8,124 nt of DNA from Nostoc sp. GT001 (GTDB lineage: Bacteria > Cyanobacteriota > Cyanobacteriia > Cyanobacteriales > Nostocaceae), in assembly GCF_030382115.1 (NCBI RefSeq), contig NZ_JAUDRJ010000003.1, positions 6,276,623-6,284,746 on the forward strand. Direction: 5' to 3'. The notes below the pieces were generated by a model. It was not told the DNA's origin and ran no database searches. It worked only from the letters and a program-made list of their open reading frames with translations. This document shows positions 1 to 6,585 of this stretch, one piece after another. Each line of letters starts with the position of its first letter. Position 1 is the stretch's first letter. The translations under genes were made by a program, and so were the position numbers.

Positions 1-7
1 ATATGGA

Positions 8-33
8 GCGTAGGCGTAGCCCTTCGTAGACAT
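8..33 (-). repeat. GC-rich dispersed repeat, copy 1
   Basis: This 26-base segment contains the core GCGTAGGCGTAGCCC followed by TCGTAGACAT. It matches the reverse complement of 803-828 at 22 of 26 positions, counted by eye. Sequences of this kind (TACGCCTACGC-type) are, from general knowledge, frequent interspersed repeats in Nostoc-like genomes. It lies in the non-coding leader before the aspartoacylase gene, close to the window edge, so it may extend further left. Confidence 0.7.
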
Positions 34-129
34 TGTGTCAGGCTTTTACAAGATTTAGTCAACAGAAGTTATACTTCTATCTTGGATCTTGCACCATTCT
101 CAATAACCGTAGGGTAGTTTTTTAGAGAT

Positions 130-133
130 GAGG
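130..133 (+). promoter_or_regulatory. Ribosome binding site of the aspartoacylase gene
   Basis: GAGG lies five bases before the ATG at 139, which supports that start. Farther upstream, TTTACA at 45-50 and TATACT at 70-75 could be promoter boxes, but their 19-base spacing is long. The short hairpin AGAAGT/ACTTCT at 64-78 overlaps the second box. The promoter is only a guess. Confidence 0.6.
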
Positions 134-138
134 TTGTT

Positions 139-1038
139 ATGAGTCAGATTGAACGAGTTGCGATCGTTGGAGGAAACCACGGTAATGAGTTAACAGGAGT
201 ACATTTAGTCAAAAAGTTTCAGCAATATCCTAATTTAATTAACAGGGCAAGTTTTGAAACTCTGGCATTACTTGGCAATCTCAAAGCTATTGAAGAAGGC
301 AAACGATACATTGAAAAAGATTTAAATCGTTGTTTCACTAATCAAGGTTTACAAAATCCCCAACTCTCAAGTTATGAAGATACGCGGGCAAAAGCAATTC
401 AACAGATATTGCAACCGCAAAATCAGCCCTTTGTAGATGTAATTGTTGATTTGCACAGCACAACTGCCAATATGGGGTTAACTTTGATTTTTTGTGATAT
501 GCATCCTTTATTACTTCGATTAGGTGCTTATTTAAGTTCTATCAATCCTTTAGTAAAAGTCTGTATTAATCAGGAATCCAAAGAAAATGGTTTTCTCCGT
601 TCTTTGTGTGAATTGGGTTTTGTTATAGAAGTTGGGGCTGTAGCTCAAAATGTTTTAAACGCCGAATTATTTCAAGAAACAGAACAGCTTATTTATGCAG
701 TTTTAGATTATTTTGAAAGGTGCAATCAAGGGAATATTCCGCAGACAAGCAACCACCTTACACTTTATAAATACATTGGAACTGTCGATTATCCTAGAAG
801 CGATGCCTACGGTGGGCTGCGCCTACGCGGGGAAATTCAAGCCATGATTCACCCCCAGCTTCAGTTTAGGGATTATGAACCTTTGCATCCAGGCGATCCA
901 ATGTTTCTGACTTTTGAAGGAAAAGATATTTTCTATGAAGGAGCGTCTACTGTTTATCCTATTTTTATTAATGAAGCAGCTTACTACGAGAAAGGAATTG
1001 CGATGTATTTAAGTCAAAAGCAGGAAGAAATAGTTTAA
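139..1038 (+). CDS. Aspartoacylase family zinc hydrolase
   Basis: This is a cytosolic zinc-dependent amidohydrolase of the aspartoacylase/succinylglutamate desuccinylase family. The family's typical reaction splits N-acetyl-L-aspartate into acetate and aspartate; other N-acyl amino acids are possible substrates. The zinc site is visible: H14 and E17 in GGNHGNE, and H106 in VDLHSTT. DLNR (61-64) is the substrate-binding motif, E164 in VIEVGAV is the expected catalytic glutamate, and NEAAYYEKG (278-286) matches the C-terminal substrate-binding tyrosine region of human ASPA. The length of 299 residues fits the family (human 313). The start is supported by GAGG five bases upstream. One oddity: residues 222-230 (DAYGGLRLR) are encoded by a dispersed GC-rich repeat, and human ASPA has about seven fewer residues at this place. 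The downstream neighbour is convergent, so the gene is probably monocistronic. The family call is firm; the exact substrate is not known. Confidence 0.93.
   Translation: MSQIERVAIVGGNHGNELTGVHLVKKFQQYPNLINRASFETLALLGNLKAIEEGKRYIEKDLNRCFTNQGLQNPQLSSYEDTRAKAIQQILQPQNQPFVDVIVDLHSTTANMGLTLIFCDMHPLLLRLGAYLSSINPLVKVCINQESKENGFLRSLCELGFVIEVGAVAQNVLNAELFQETEQLIYAVLDYFERCNQGNIPQTSNHLTLYKYIGTVDYPRSDAYGGLRLRGEIQAMIHPQLQFRDYEPLHPGDPMFLTFEGKDIFYEGASTVYPIFINEAAYYEKGIAMYLSQKQEEIV
803..828 (+). repeat. GC-rich dispersed repeat, copy 2, inside the aspartoacylase gene
   Basis: ATGCCTACGG through GCCTACGC is the inverted counterpart of 8-33, with 22 of 26 positions identical. It lies within codons 222-230 of the aspartoacylase gene and reads through without a stop. 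The two copies face each other about 770 bp apart. Confidence 0.75.
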
Positions 1039-1090
1039 TTTTTTCATCACCTTCGCCTCAGTTTTATCTCTATTTTTATTCCCTAAACTC

Positions 1091-1450
1091 CTAAACCACA
1101 AATCCCAGAACTACATTTAAAGCTGTATGAATAAGTTCCCAGTAGTCTGACTCTAGTACACCAACCAAACCCAAAATACGACTATGATCAACAGCACGAA
1201 TTTGCCCAACATCAATAAAACGGTCTTGGTCTAGTCCATTATTTAGTGTTGCTTTTATATTGACAACATAGGGGGCTTGTTTACTTCCGGGGCGAAATGG
1301 TATGACGATTGTCAGTAATCCATACTGATTCATGATGTCATTTTGCACAATCAAACAAGCGCGGATTTTTTTTGCTTCAGCCCCCACTGTTGGATCGAGA
1401 TTCACCCAACGTATTTCTCCTCGCCGATAAGTTAAATTACTCCCTGGCAT
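1091..1450 (-). CDS. MazF/PemK-family mRNA interferase toxin
   Basis: This 119-residue protein is recognised as a PemK/MazF toxin, a ribonuclease that cleaves mRNA and is held inactive by its cognate antitoxin. The typical N-terminal signature is RRGEIRWVNLDPTVGAE (9-25), followed by KKIRACLIVQND (27-38), with R30 at the place of the conserved catalytic arginine. IDVGQIRAVD (79-88) and the C-terminal helix ending in LNVVLGF are also usual. Where many family members have P-L-T-S after the third strand, this one has PFRPG (51-55), so the catalytic threonine of Bacillus MazF seems to be replaced. This may be a subfamily trait rather than inactivation. The start overlaps the antitoxin gene by 14 bases, and AGGAG (complement of 1460-1464) sits nine bases upstream. 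Co-transcription with the antitoxin is very likely. Confidence 0.9.
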   Translation of the reverse strand: MPGSNLTYRRGEIRWVNLDPTVGAEAKKIRACLIVQNDIMNQYGLLTIVIPFRPGSKQAPYVVNIKATLNNGLDQDRFIDVGQIRAVDHSRILGLVGVLESDYWELIHTALNVVLGFVV

Positions 1451-1667
1451 TTATGCCATCTCCTGCAACGCCGTCCCAAGCAGCAATTTCAGCTTGATAC
1501 TCTGCATCTTCAACATCCTGCTTTAGCGCTGTAATCATTTCTGCTGCTAAAATTCGGCGGCGGTGTTCTGCTAGCAGTGTATTGATGTATGCACTACGGT
1601 TCCCCTGTGCATACTGATCTACAAATTGCAGAATGTCTTCTTCTAAGGTAATTGTGACTTTGAGCAT
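1437..1667 (-). CDS. MazE-like ribbon-helix-helix antitoxin
   Basis: This 76-residue protein is the antitoxin partner of the MazF-like toxin encoded immediately downstream with a 14-base overlap. The N-terminal MLKVTITLEEDILQFVDQYA gives the beta strand and first helix of a ribbon-helix-helix DNA-binding fold. GNRSAYINTLL (22-32) is the typical turn plus second helix. The C-terminal acidic part (50-72, with EYQAEIAAWDGVAGDG) matches the toxin-binding tail seen in cyanobacterial antitoxins of this type. Such antitoxins dimerise, bind their own promoter and neutralise the toxin through the tail. The palindromic sequence at 1680-1720, directly upstream, is the likely operator. The class is clear; the pairing follows from gene order. 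Confidence 0.88.
   Translation of the reverse strand: MLKVTITLEEDILQFVDQYAQGNRSAYINTLLAEHRRRILAAEMITALKQDVEDAEYQAEIAAWDGVAGDGINARE
1460..1464 (-). promoter_or_regulatory. Ribosome binding site of the toxin gene inside the antitoxin gene
   Basis: Read on the minus strand this is AGGAG, nine bases before the toxin ATG. It lies inside the 3' part of the antitoxin gene, so the toxin has its own translation start besides possible coupling. By contrast, the antitoxin gene shows no clear Shine-Dalgarno sequence. Confidence 0.65.
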
Positions 1668-1679
1668 CTATAATTAATT

Positions 1680-1720
1680 TTTAGTATTACTATTTAGTAT
1701 GACTTTATCATCATACTAAA
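1680..1720 (-). promoter_or_regulatory. Probable operator of the toxin-antitoxin operon
   Basis: A perfect 10-bp inverted repeat, TTTAGTATGA (1693-1702) and TCATACTAAA (1711-1720), is separated by eight bases. A further half-site TTTAGTAT lies at 1680-1687, and TAGTA-T-TACTA (1682-1692) forms a second small palindrome. The cluster sits 13-53 bases upstream of the antitoxin start, where ribbon-helix-helix antitoxins normally bind to autoregulate. TATGAT, read on the minus strand within the right arm, could be a -10 box. The symmetry is seen directly; the binding is inferred. Confidence 0.7.
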
Positions 1721-1807
1721 ATTTGCTAGACTTATACACCTTGCCCATAAGTAGAGCATTTATTTAGCTATAAAAATTAAGCAGACAAATATTTTTGGCA
1801 ATTAATA

Positions 1808-2602
1808 TCAATTTTCTGTCTGCAATAACCAAAAACCGCTATAAGTGATACCAGAATCATCGGGTTGAACTAATAAAAAATGCAATCCTCGGCAATGCTT
1901 TTTGCGTTGTTCAAATGCTTGGGCTGCTGTGGTAACTTCTGGATCTTCAAATGTGGCAACAATCCACCTATCTACCAAGCTAGCTTCTAATATTAAGCCA
2001 TCTGGTGCGCCAGAAATGTAGTTCAAGCTGACGGCACGGGCTTGCTGCAACCACCTTGCTAGGCGCATTGATTGCCGTCCACCATAAATTACTACACCAG
2101 GAACGGGGACTGTTGATGCTAAACCTAAATTGATTGGTTTGAGATGTTCTGGGATGTGCAAAATGGGAATAGGGCGATCGCTAAATCTCGTTTCTACATC
2201 ACTAGCAGCTAAACTTGCAAAACGCCATTGTTCTCCCCAAAGGTTTTCTGGTAATGGTGTTGGGGGTGGTTTATCCAGGGTTGAAGGATATTGCTTTTCT
2301 TGTAACCACTGCTTTAAGGCCAAGGTGTGGCGAGTAGGTTCGACATTAATACTTAAGTTGCGTCCAGCCGCTTCAATTAAACTTAGAGACTGAGGGCGAA
2401 ATACCTGAATCACATCTGGCAATTTTTCACCAGCAGCTAGCTCAATTTGAGTCGCAACCCAATTAGAATTTGCTGCTGACTGGAGACAGGTGGCTTCATA
2501 TTGAAAGCTGCGAGTTGCGTCACAAATCAACAACTCCCATAAAACTTGTCCAGATGCATCTTGTGAGGGACTACGATAAAAATCAACCTGCCAAATTTTC
2601 AT
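1808..2602 (-). CDS. Tab2/Atab2-family (DUF1092) RNA-binding protein
   Basis: This 264-residue protein belongs to the Tab2/Atab2 family of oxygenic phototrophs. Chlamydomonas Tab2 is needed for translation of psaB mRNA, and Arabidopsis ATAB2 for synthesis of photosystem proteins. The cyanobacterial member is expected to be a cytosolic RNA-binding factor in photosystem biogenesis. Supporting sequence: the N-terminus MKIWQVDFYRSP and LWELLICD (21-28), FRPQSL (68-73), WGEQWRF (122-128), IPEHLKP (150-156), and the C-terminal GFWLL, whose WLL tripeptide (258-260) is a family hallmark. The ATG at 2600-2602 is chosen because family members begin with this MKIW segment. The frame stays open up to 2842, but that extension is encoded by the 21-bp tandem repeat array and is unlike the family. 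No clear Shine-Dalgarno sequence precedes the chosen start. Confidence 0.92.
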   Translation of the reverse strand: MKIWQVDFYRSPSQDASGQVLWELLICDATRSFQYEATCLQSAANSNWVATQIELAAGEKLPDVIQVFRPQSLSLIEAAGRNLSINVEPTRHTLALKQWLQEKQYPSTLDKPPPTPLPENLWGEQWRFASLAASDVETRFSDRPIPILHIPEHLKPINLGLASTVPVPGVVIYGGRQSMRLARWLQQARAVSLNYISGAPDGLILEASLVDRWIVATFEDPEVTTAAQAFEQRKKHCRGLHFLLVQPDDSGITYSGFWLLQTEN

Positions 2603-2604
2603 AA

Positions 2605-2634
2605 TTATGTGGGCATGGGGCATGGAGGGATGGG
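2605..2634 (-). repeat. Heptamer repeat tract, minus orientation
   Basis: Read on the minus strand this tract is built of CCCATCC, CTCCATG, CCCCATG and CCCACAT in succession, that is, degenerate heptamers of the CCCCATG/CCCAATG type. These resemble the short tandemly repeated repetitive (STRR) heptanucleotides known from heterocyst-forming cyanobacteria. The tract lies directly before the Tab2-family start codon and is inverted relative to the tract at 2825-2858. Confidence 0.6.
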
Positions 2635-2654
2635 AGAGATCGGGGAGAGTTAAA

Positions 2655-2820
2655 ACTGAAAGTTTTAAGTTCAGAGGCTCAACTTCCGAGTTCAAAGGCT
2701 CAACTTCCGAGTTCAAAGGCTCAACTTCCGAGTTCAAAGGCTCAACTTCCGAGTTCAGAGGCTCAACTTCCGAGTTCAAAGGTTCAACTTCCGAGTTCAA
2801 AGGTTCAACATTCAAGCTCA
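2655..2820 (+). repeat. 21-bp tandem repeat array
   Basis: Six consecutive 21-bp units start at 2676, 2697, 2718, 2739, 2760 and 2781. Each begins GGCTCAACTTCCGAGTTC (GGTTCAAC in the sixth) and ends AAA, or AGA in the fourth. They are flanked by degenerate partial units at 2655-2675 and 2802-2820. Units differ by at most one or two bases, so the array is recent or kept homogeneous. Every unit contains AACT-TCCG-AGTT, a small inverted repeat. Because 21 is a multiple of three, the array reads open on both strands (GSTSEFK on plus, EVEPLNS on minus). I regard it as intergenic repeat, not coding sequence. Confidence 0.9.
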
Positions 2821-2824
2821 TCTT

Positions 2825-2858
2825 CCCATGCCCAATACCCAATGCCCAATGCCCAACA
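2825..2858 (+). repeat. Heptamer repeat tract, plus orientation
   Basis: CCCATG is followed by the heptamers CCCAATA, CCCAATG, CCCAATG and CCCAACA without gaps. This is an STRR-type heptanucleotide array. It lies between the stop of the YciI-like gene and the 21-bp array, and is imperfectly complementary to 2605-2634, so the whole block could fold with the 21-bp array as loop. Confidence 0.75.
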
Positions 2859-2863
2859 CCAAT

Positions 2864-3133
2864 TTATAAAGCCTGAATCCATTCTTTGACAGAATATTCA
2901 GTCCAGATGCCATTTTTCCAGTAAGGATCGTTTTCAATTAACTGGCGCACAGTGGCTTCGTCTTCGGCTTCGTAAATCCCAAAAACTTTTGTAACATCTT
3001 TGGTGGGGCCGATGGTAATCAGCACACCGGATTCTTTCTGTTTTGCTAATCCGTCTAAATGAGCTTGACGATAGGGGGCGCGTTTTTCGATAACGTCTTC
3101 GCAGTAAGTTCCCCAGAGTACATATTTAGGCAT
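2864..3133 (-). CDS. YciI-like small protein
   Basis: This 89-residue protein has the look of the YCII-related fold, a ferredoxin-like alpha-beta domain found as small stand-alone proteins of mostly unknown cellular role. Supporting features: an N-terminal strand ([10 protein letters not shown]), R22 and H25 in the first helix ([15 protein letters not shown]), the following strand LITIGP (38-43), [23 protein letters not shown] (50-72) with the typical DP near the end of the second helix, and a final aromatic strand ending VKEW. A conserved histidine in the first helix is the usual candidate active-site residue of the family. The gene is co-directional with pheT, 114 bases downstream of it, but a strong hairpin in that gap may end or weaken read-through. 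No clear Shine-Dalgarno sequence is seen. Function unknown. Confidence 0.87.
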   Translation of the reverse strand: MPKYVLWGTYCEDVIEKRAPYRQAHLDGLAKQKESGVLITIGPTKDVTKVFGIYEAEDEATVRQLIENDPYWKNGIWTEYSVKEWIQAL

Positions 3134-3164
3134 GGTTAATCAATTAAAAATTTAAAATCTCAGT

Positions 3165-3228
3165 TTATAGGTTACAGGGTACAGGTTACAGGGAATAGTT
3201 TTTCTTTGCTGTACCCTGTCACCTATAA
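3165..3228 (-). terminator. Long hairpin between pheT and the YciI-like gene
   Basis: Two 20-base arms (3165-3184 and 3209-3228) are complementary at 19 positions, with a 24-base loop. The arms read TTATAGGT(T/G)ACAGGGTACAG. The hairpin begins 20 bases after the pheT stop codon. On the minus strand it is followed by a T-rich stretch, TTTTAAATTTTTAATT, so it could act as an imperfect intrinsic terminator for pheT. The left arm and loop also hold a direct repeat of GGTTACAGGG (3170-3179 and 3184-3193), so it may instead be a member of a dispersed ACAGGTTACAGG-type repeat family. The structure is certain; the function is inferred. Confidence 0.6.
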
Positions 3229-3247
3229 CCTTTTCCCGTATTTACTC

Positions 3248-5698
3248 CTAACTTCTCAAGTTCACGCCGAATTTTTCCACTAAAGCTTCGCGGACTTTAT
3301 TATGTACTGGTTCAACTTCAGCCTCAGTCAGAGTACGATCGCTAGCCCGATAAATTAAGCGGAATGCTAAACTCCGCTGTCCTTCGGGGACATTTTCACC
3401 CCGATATTCATCAAATAATTCTACCGATTCGAGCAAATCTTTACCAGCTTTGGTAATTACTTTTTCAATTTCGACAACTGAGATTTTCACTGGTGCGAAA
3501 AAGGCAATGTCGCGATCGCTAGCTGGATAGGTAGAATAGGGCTGGAATGTTGGAACGAGTACTTCGTCTTGCCCTACAGATTCTAAAAGCACATCTAGAT
3601 CCAACTGGAAAACATAAACGGAATCTGGTAAACCTTTTTCTCGTCGCAGTTGGGGATGGAGTTGCCCAAAAATACCCAGTCTGTTACCCCGAATCCACAA
3701 AGAAGCGGTACGTCCTGGATGTAAGCGATCGTCGCGGCGATCGGGTTGAAATTCGATTTGCAAGCTAAGTTGCCGAAATACACTTTCTAAAATGCCTTTG
3801 GCTTCAAACCAGGTGATGGGTTCTTCGCGTCCACTTTTTGACCATTTACCAAGGGTGCGATCGCCTCCGATAATTCCCGCAAGCGCTTCTGTTTCTTGCA
3901 AACCGTCTTCTTCTTGCCAGAAAATTTGCCCGATTTCAAAACCGTTCAGCGCACCATTACCTTGCTCTAAATTGTATTGAAAGGCATCAATTAACCCAGA
4001 GATCAAATCGGTTCGCAGCGCTGAATATTCGACAAATAAGGGGTTTGACAGGACTATATTTCTGTCTTCTCCTGGTTTGACTAAAGAATAATGGATTAAT
4101 TCTGTCAACCCTTCAGCCCGCAAGAAAGCTCGTAATTTGCGAATTAGTTCTTGATCTAAAGGTAGATAACCAGCTTCCGCTTTTTCTGGTAAAGTATCGC
4201 AGAATTTGTTGTAACCATAGAGACGGGCGATTTCTTCAATTAAATCAATTTCTCGCTCTAAGTCGCGGTAACGATAAGGTGGGACGGATACTGACCACGT
4301 AGGTTGATGGCTGTTATCTTCTCCTGAAGAAGTTAACTGACACCCCAATGCAGTCAGGATGCGCTCAACATCTTGTTTTTGTAGTTCGCCTGTGTCCTCT
4401 TCTAAATCGATGGGCCCTAATATCTGATTAACCCGGTCTAAACGCAGGGCGATAGAACGACTCCAGGTAGACGGATCGGGGCGGGTGTCGGCAATTTCTT
4501 GCTGGACAATAATTCCACTAGCTAATTCGCTAATTAAGGATAAGGCGCGGCGATTAGCTATTTCCAACTCAGCGCGGTTAACTCCCCGTTCGTATCTGCC
4601 AGAAGCCTCACTTCTTAACCCAACACTGCGCGAAGAACGGCGAATTGCCACGGAATCAAATAAAGCTGCTTCTAAAACTAGGCTTTGAGTCCCTTCATGG
4701 ACTTCTGTTTCTTCCCCACCCATGACTCCCGCCAGTGCAACGGGTTTGTCGTTAGCGGTAATTAACAAATTTTGGGTTGATAAAGTGCGAGTTTGTCCAT
4801 CCAGGGTTTTGAGGAATTCTCCATTATTGGCGAAGCGAACGCCGATGGTTAAATTTTCGCTACCTGCAACAGATTTTAGGCGATCGCCATCAAAGGCGTG
4901 CAGTGGTTGTCCCCATTCCAACAAAACGTAGTTAGTAATGTCCACAACATTGCTAATGGGACGTACCCCAGCCGCCCGTAAACGCTGTTGCAACCATTCG
5001 GGAGATGGAGCAATTTTTACCTGTTCAATTACCGTACCGATGTATGCAGGACAAGCTTGGGTATCGGCAATTTTTAAAGCTAAATTCCCAGAATTTTTGG
5101 GAATAGAGACTTCACCAGGCTCAGGAATGCTTAACTTTCCACCAGTTAAAGCTGCTACTTCTCTGGCTACGCCTACCATACTCAGAGCATCAGCGCGATT
5201 GGCAGTTGCGGTGAGGTCTAAAATTACATCATCTAGACCCAACAATGGCCGCACATCACTACCCAATGGTAAATTTTCCTGGATAAAAATATGAATTCCA
5301 TCGACATCGGTGGGCAAACCGAGTTCCTTTAAAGAACAAATCATGCCCTGAGATGGGACACCACGTAGTTTTGCAGGTTTAATTTTTAAATCGATGTTGG
5401 GTAAGTAAGTACCCGTAGTTGCCACAGGTACATAGATATCTGCCTTCACATTGGCAGCGCCACAGACAATATTTAAAGTTTCACCTGTACCGATATCGAC
5501 TTGGCAAACACTCAATTTATCGGCGTTGGGATGGGGTTGACGCTCAAGCACTTTGCCGATAACCACGCCATTTGCCCAAGTGCGGCGGTCTTCAATCTCT
5601 TCAACCTCAAACCCCGCCATTGTCAGGGTTTCGGCTAATTCTTCTGGACTAAGTTTTATCTCTACTAGTTCGCGCAGCCAATTTAGAGAAATACGCAT
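3248..5698 (-). CDS. pheT: Phenylalanyl-tRNA synthetase beta subunit
   Basis: This 816-residue protein is the beta subunit of the alpha2-beta2 enzyme that charges tRNA-Phe with phenylalanine in the cytosol. All bacterial domains are present in order: the N-terminal helical part (1-38); the EMAPII/OB-fold tRNA-binding domain (about 40-150, with HPNADKL at 56-62 and [17 protein letters not shown] at 112-128); the B3/B4 editing region (about 215-385, with [13 protein letters not shown] at 246-258 and [11 protein letters not shown] at 363-373); B5 (about 410-485); the catalytic-like core with [15 protein letters not shown] (483-497); and the C-terminal anticodon-binding FDX-ACB domain (about 720-816, starting [15 protein letters not shown]). 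Length is normal and no frameshift is seen. The alpha subunit gene pheS is not in this window, which is common in cyanobacteria. The start is set by [12 protein letters not shown], the usual bacterial N-terminus; no strong ribosome binding site is visible. Confidence 0.99.
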   Translation of the reverse strand: MRISLNWLRELVEIKLSPEELAETLTMAGFEVEEIEDRRTWANGVVIGKVLERQPHPNADKLSVCQVDIGTGETLNIVCGAANVKADIYVPVATTGTYLPNIDLKIKPAKLRGVPSQGMICSLKELGLPTDVDGIHIFIQENLPLGSDVRPLLGLDDVILDLTATANRADALSMVGVAREVAALTGGKLSIPEPGEVSIPKNSGNLALKIADTQACPAYIGTVIEQVKIAPSPEWLQQRLRAAGVRPISNVVDITNYVLLEWGQPLHAFDGDRLKSVAGSENLTIGVRFANNGEFLKTLDGQTRTLSTQNLLITANDKPVALAGVMGGEETEVHEGTQSLVLEAALFDSVAIRRSSRSVGLRSEASGRYERGVNRAELEIANRRALSLISELASGIIVQQEIADTRPDPSTWSRSIALRLDRVNQILGPIDLEEDTGELQKQDVERILTALGCQLTSSGEDNSHQPTWSVSVPPYRYRDLEREIDLIEEIARLYGYNKFCDTLPEKAEAGYLPLDQELIRKLRAFLRAEGLTELIHYSLVKPGEDRNIVLSNPLFVEYSALRTDLISGLIDAFQYNLEQGNGALNGFEIGQIFWQEEDGLQETEALAGIIGGDRTLGKWSKSGREEPITWFEAKGILESVFRQLSLQIEFQPDRRDDRLHPGRTASLWIRGNRLGIFGQLHPQLRREKGLPDSVYVFQLDLDVLLESVGQDEVLVPTFQPYSTYPASDRDIAFFAPVKISVVEIEKVITKAGKDLLESVELFDEYRGENVPEGQRSLAFRLIYRASDRTLTEAEVEPVHNKVREALVEKFGVNLRS

Positions 5699-5950
5699 GG
5701 AGTGTGCTTGTTTTAGGAATCGTCTTTTGCTCTTATTTTAGGGTGCAAGAAGCGCTCGATGGCTACTCGTCTCGCAAGGCGTACCCTTTCACTTGAACAA
5801 TCCTACTACGTTAGACTGACAGAACAATCTCTGATGCTAATCTTTTCTTGGCGTGTTGGCTTATATGTTTGAGATTCGCTATGTACCCAGCGAGCGGCTT
5901 TGAAATATCAACCAACACTAGGTAGAGATTCAGTAGCTTATATATTACAA

Positions 5951-6127
5951 ATGGAACCCACGATTGAACAGTTAAAGGCTTTCTACGATTTATGTGTGCG
6001 AGTAAGTAATCTACTACAAACAATTGAGCTAACCAGGTACGACATGCGATCGCAAAGAATAGTAGTGCTAATAGGTCAAACTATTCAAGTAGAAATTTTG
6101 AGTAACGGAGAGGAAATTATCCAATGA
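5951..6127 (+). CDS. Small conserved-type protein, DUF6888-like
   Basis: This 58-residue protein is predicted to start at the ATG at 5951. A TTG at 5900 would add 17 residues but is less likely. The sequence runs MEPTIEQLKAFYDLCVRVSN, a helix, then TIELTRYD (24-31), then a beta-rich tail RIVVLIGQTIQVEILSNGEE (36-55). From memory this resembles small cyanobacterial proteins of the DUF6888 type, which occur many times per genome; I could not check this. The gene overlaps the next one by four bases (ATGA), so the two are almost certainly translated as a pair. A HIP1 octamer lies inside the coding sequence at 6046-6053. There is no signal peptide or membrane segment. The function is unknown; the pair layout recalls toxin-antitoxin genes, but nothing in the sequence proves that. 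Confidence 0.72.
   Translation: MEPTIEQLKAFYDLCVRVSNLLQTIELTRYDMRSQRIVVLIGQTIQVEILSNGEEIIQ
6107..6114 (+). promoter_or_regulatory. Ribosome binding site of the second small gene
   Basis: GGAGAGGA lies nine bases before the ATG at 6124, inside the end of the first small gene. This is the best Shine-Dalgarno match in this pair and supports the 6124 start. Confidence 0.65.
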
Positions 6128-6306
6128 GTAATTTAGATTATCAGCAATTAACTGAAGCAGAATTACGGGAATATGTAAAGCATCATCCCCAAGATGAAGA
6201 AGCTTTTCAACACTATCTCAGACTTGTTAGAGCTAAGCCAAATAGGGTTGTGGTTAGCACGGGTGAACAGTTGGAGGCTGAGTTAAGAAAAAGACTCGCA
6301 TTATGA
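6124..6306 (+). CDS. Small conserved-type protein, DUF6887-like
   Basis: This 60-residue, highly charged protein starts MSNLDYQQLTEAELREYVKHHPQDEEAF. The pattern of L-x-x-Y-V, then a short H/D segment, then EAF-x-x-Y-L (to residue 32) recalls small cyanobacterial DUF6887-type proteins, from memory only. The remainder (33-60) is basic and helical, with EQLEAELRKRLAL at the end. It is probably cytosolic. It overlaps the upstream 58-residue gene by four bases and has its own ribosome binding site at 6107-6114, so the two likely form one operon and possibly one complex. No terminator is obvious after the stop. Function unknown. Confidence 0.72.
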   Translation: MSNLDYQQLTEAELREYVKHHPQDEEAFQHYLRLVRAKPNRVVVSTGEQLEAELRKRLAL

Positions 6307-6585
6307 GTAAAACCCTTTATTCACTACAGACACAATTTTACAGAGAATCAATAGCTAAAAAGCTTGTATACCAATAGTTTTAGACTTACTTTGCCTAAGT
6401 GACAGTTTCGCGCTTATCCACCCAAAATTAGTAGTCCCCAATACTTGACTAATTAAATACTTTATCTGAGTATATATAGTAACTAGCAAACAACCAGCGA
6501 ACAGCGTGACCTAACTTTTAGTTTGAAGCGTTTATGTTTGCAGTTAAACCACATCTATTTTGAGAAATATAGTTTTTCAAAGTAG

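Noticed and set aside
2600..2858. CRISPR array
   Set aside because: The 21-bp units are contiguous with no spacers, and no cas-like gene is present.
2607..2876. Plus-strand open frame of 89 codons across the repeat array (GSTSEFK repeats)
   Set aside because: It exists only because the 21-bp unit has no stop in this frame. It shows no ribosome binding site, no family similarity, and overlaps the end of the YciI-like gene on the other strand.
5164..5180. GGCTACGCCTACCAT inside pheT, similar to the core of the GC-rich repeat
   Set aside because: It encodes the conserved pheT segment MVGVARE, so the similarity is explained by coding sequence and is short.
5751..5787. GC-rich stretch with CTCGATGGCTACTCGTCTCG, possibly another dispersed repeat
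   Set aside because: It resembles Nostoc-type repeats in style but has no second copy in this window, so it cannot be supported from the sequence alone.
5759..5872. Plus-strand 37-codon frame starting MATRLARRTLSLEQSYY
   Set aside because: It has no ribosome binding site and no family resemblance. Its first part overlaps a GC-rich stretch that looks more like repeat sequence.
5811..6023. Minus-strand open frame of 70 codons between pheT and the small-gene pair
   Set aside because: It lies antisense to the start of the 58-residue gene, has no recognisable motif, and is best explained as a shadow frame.
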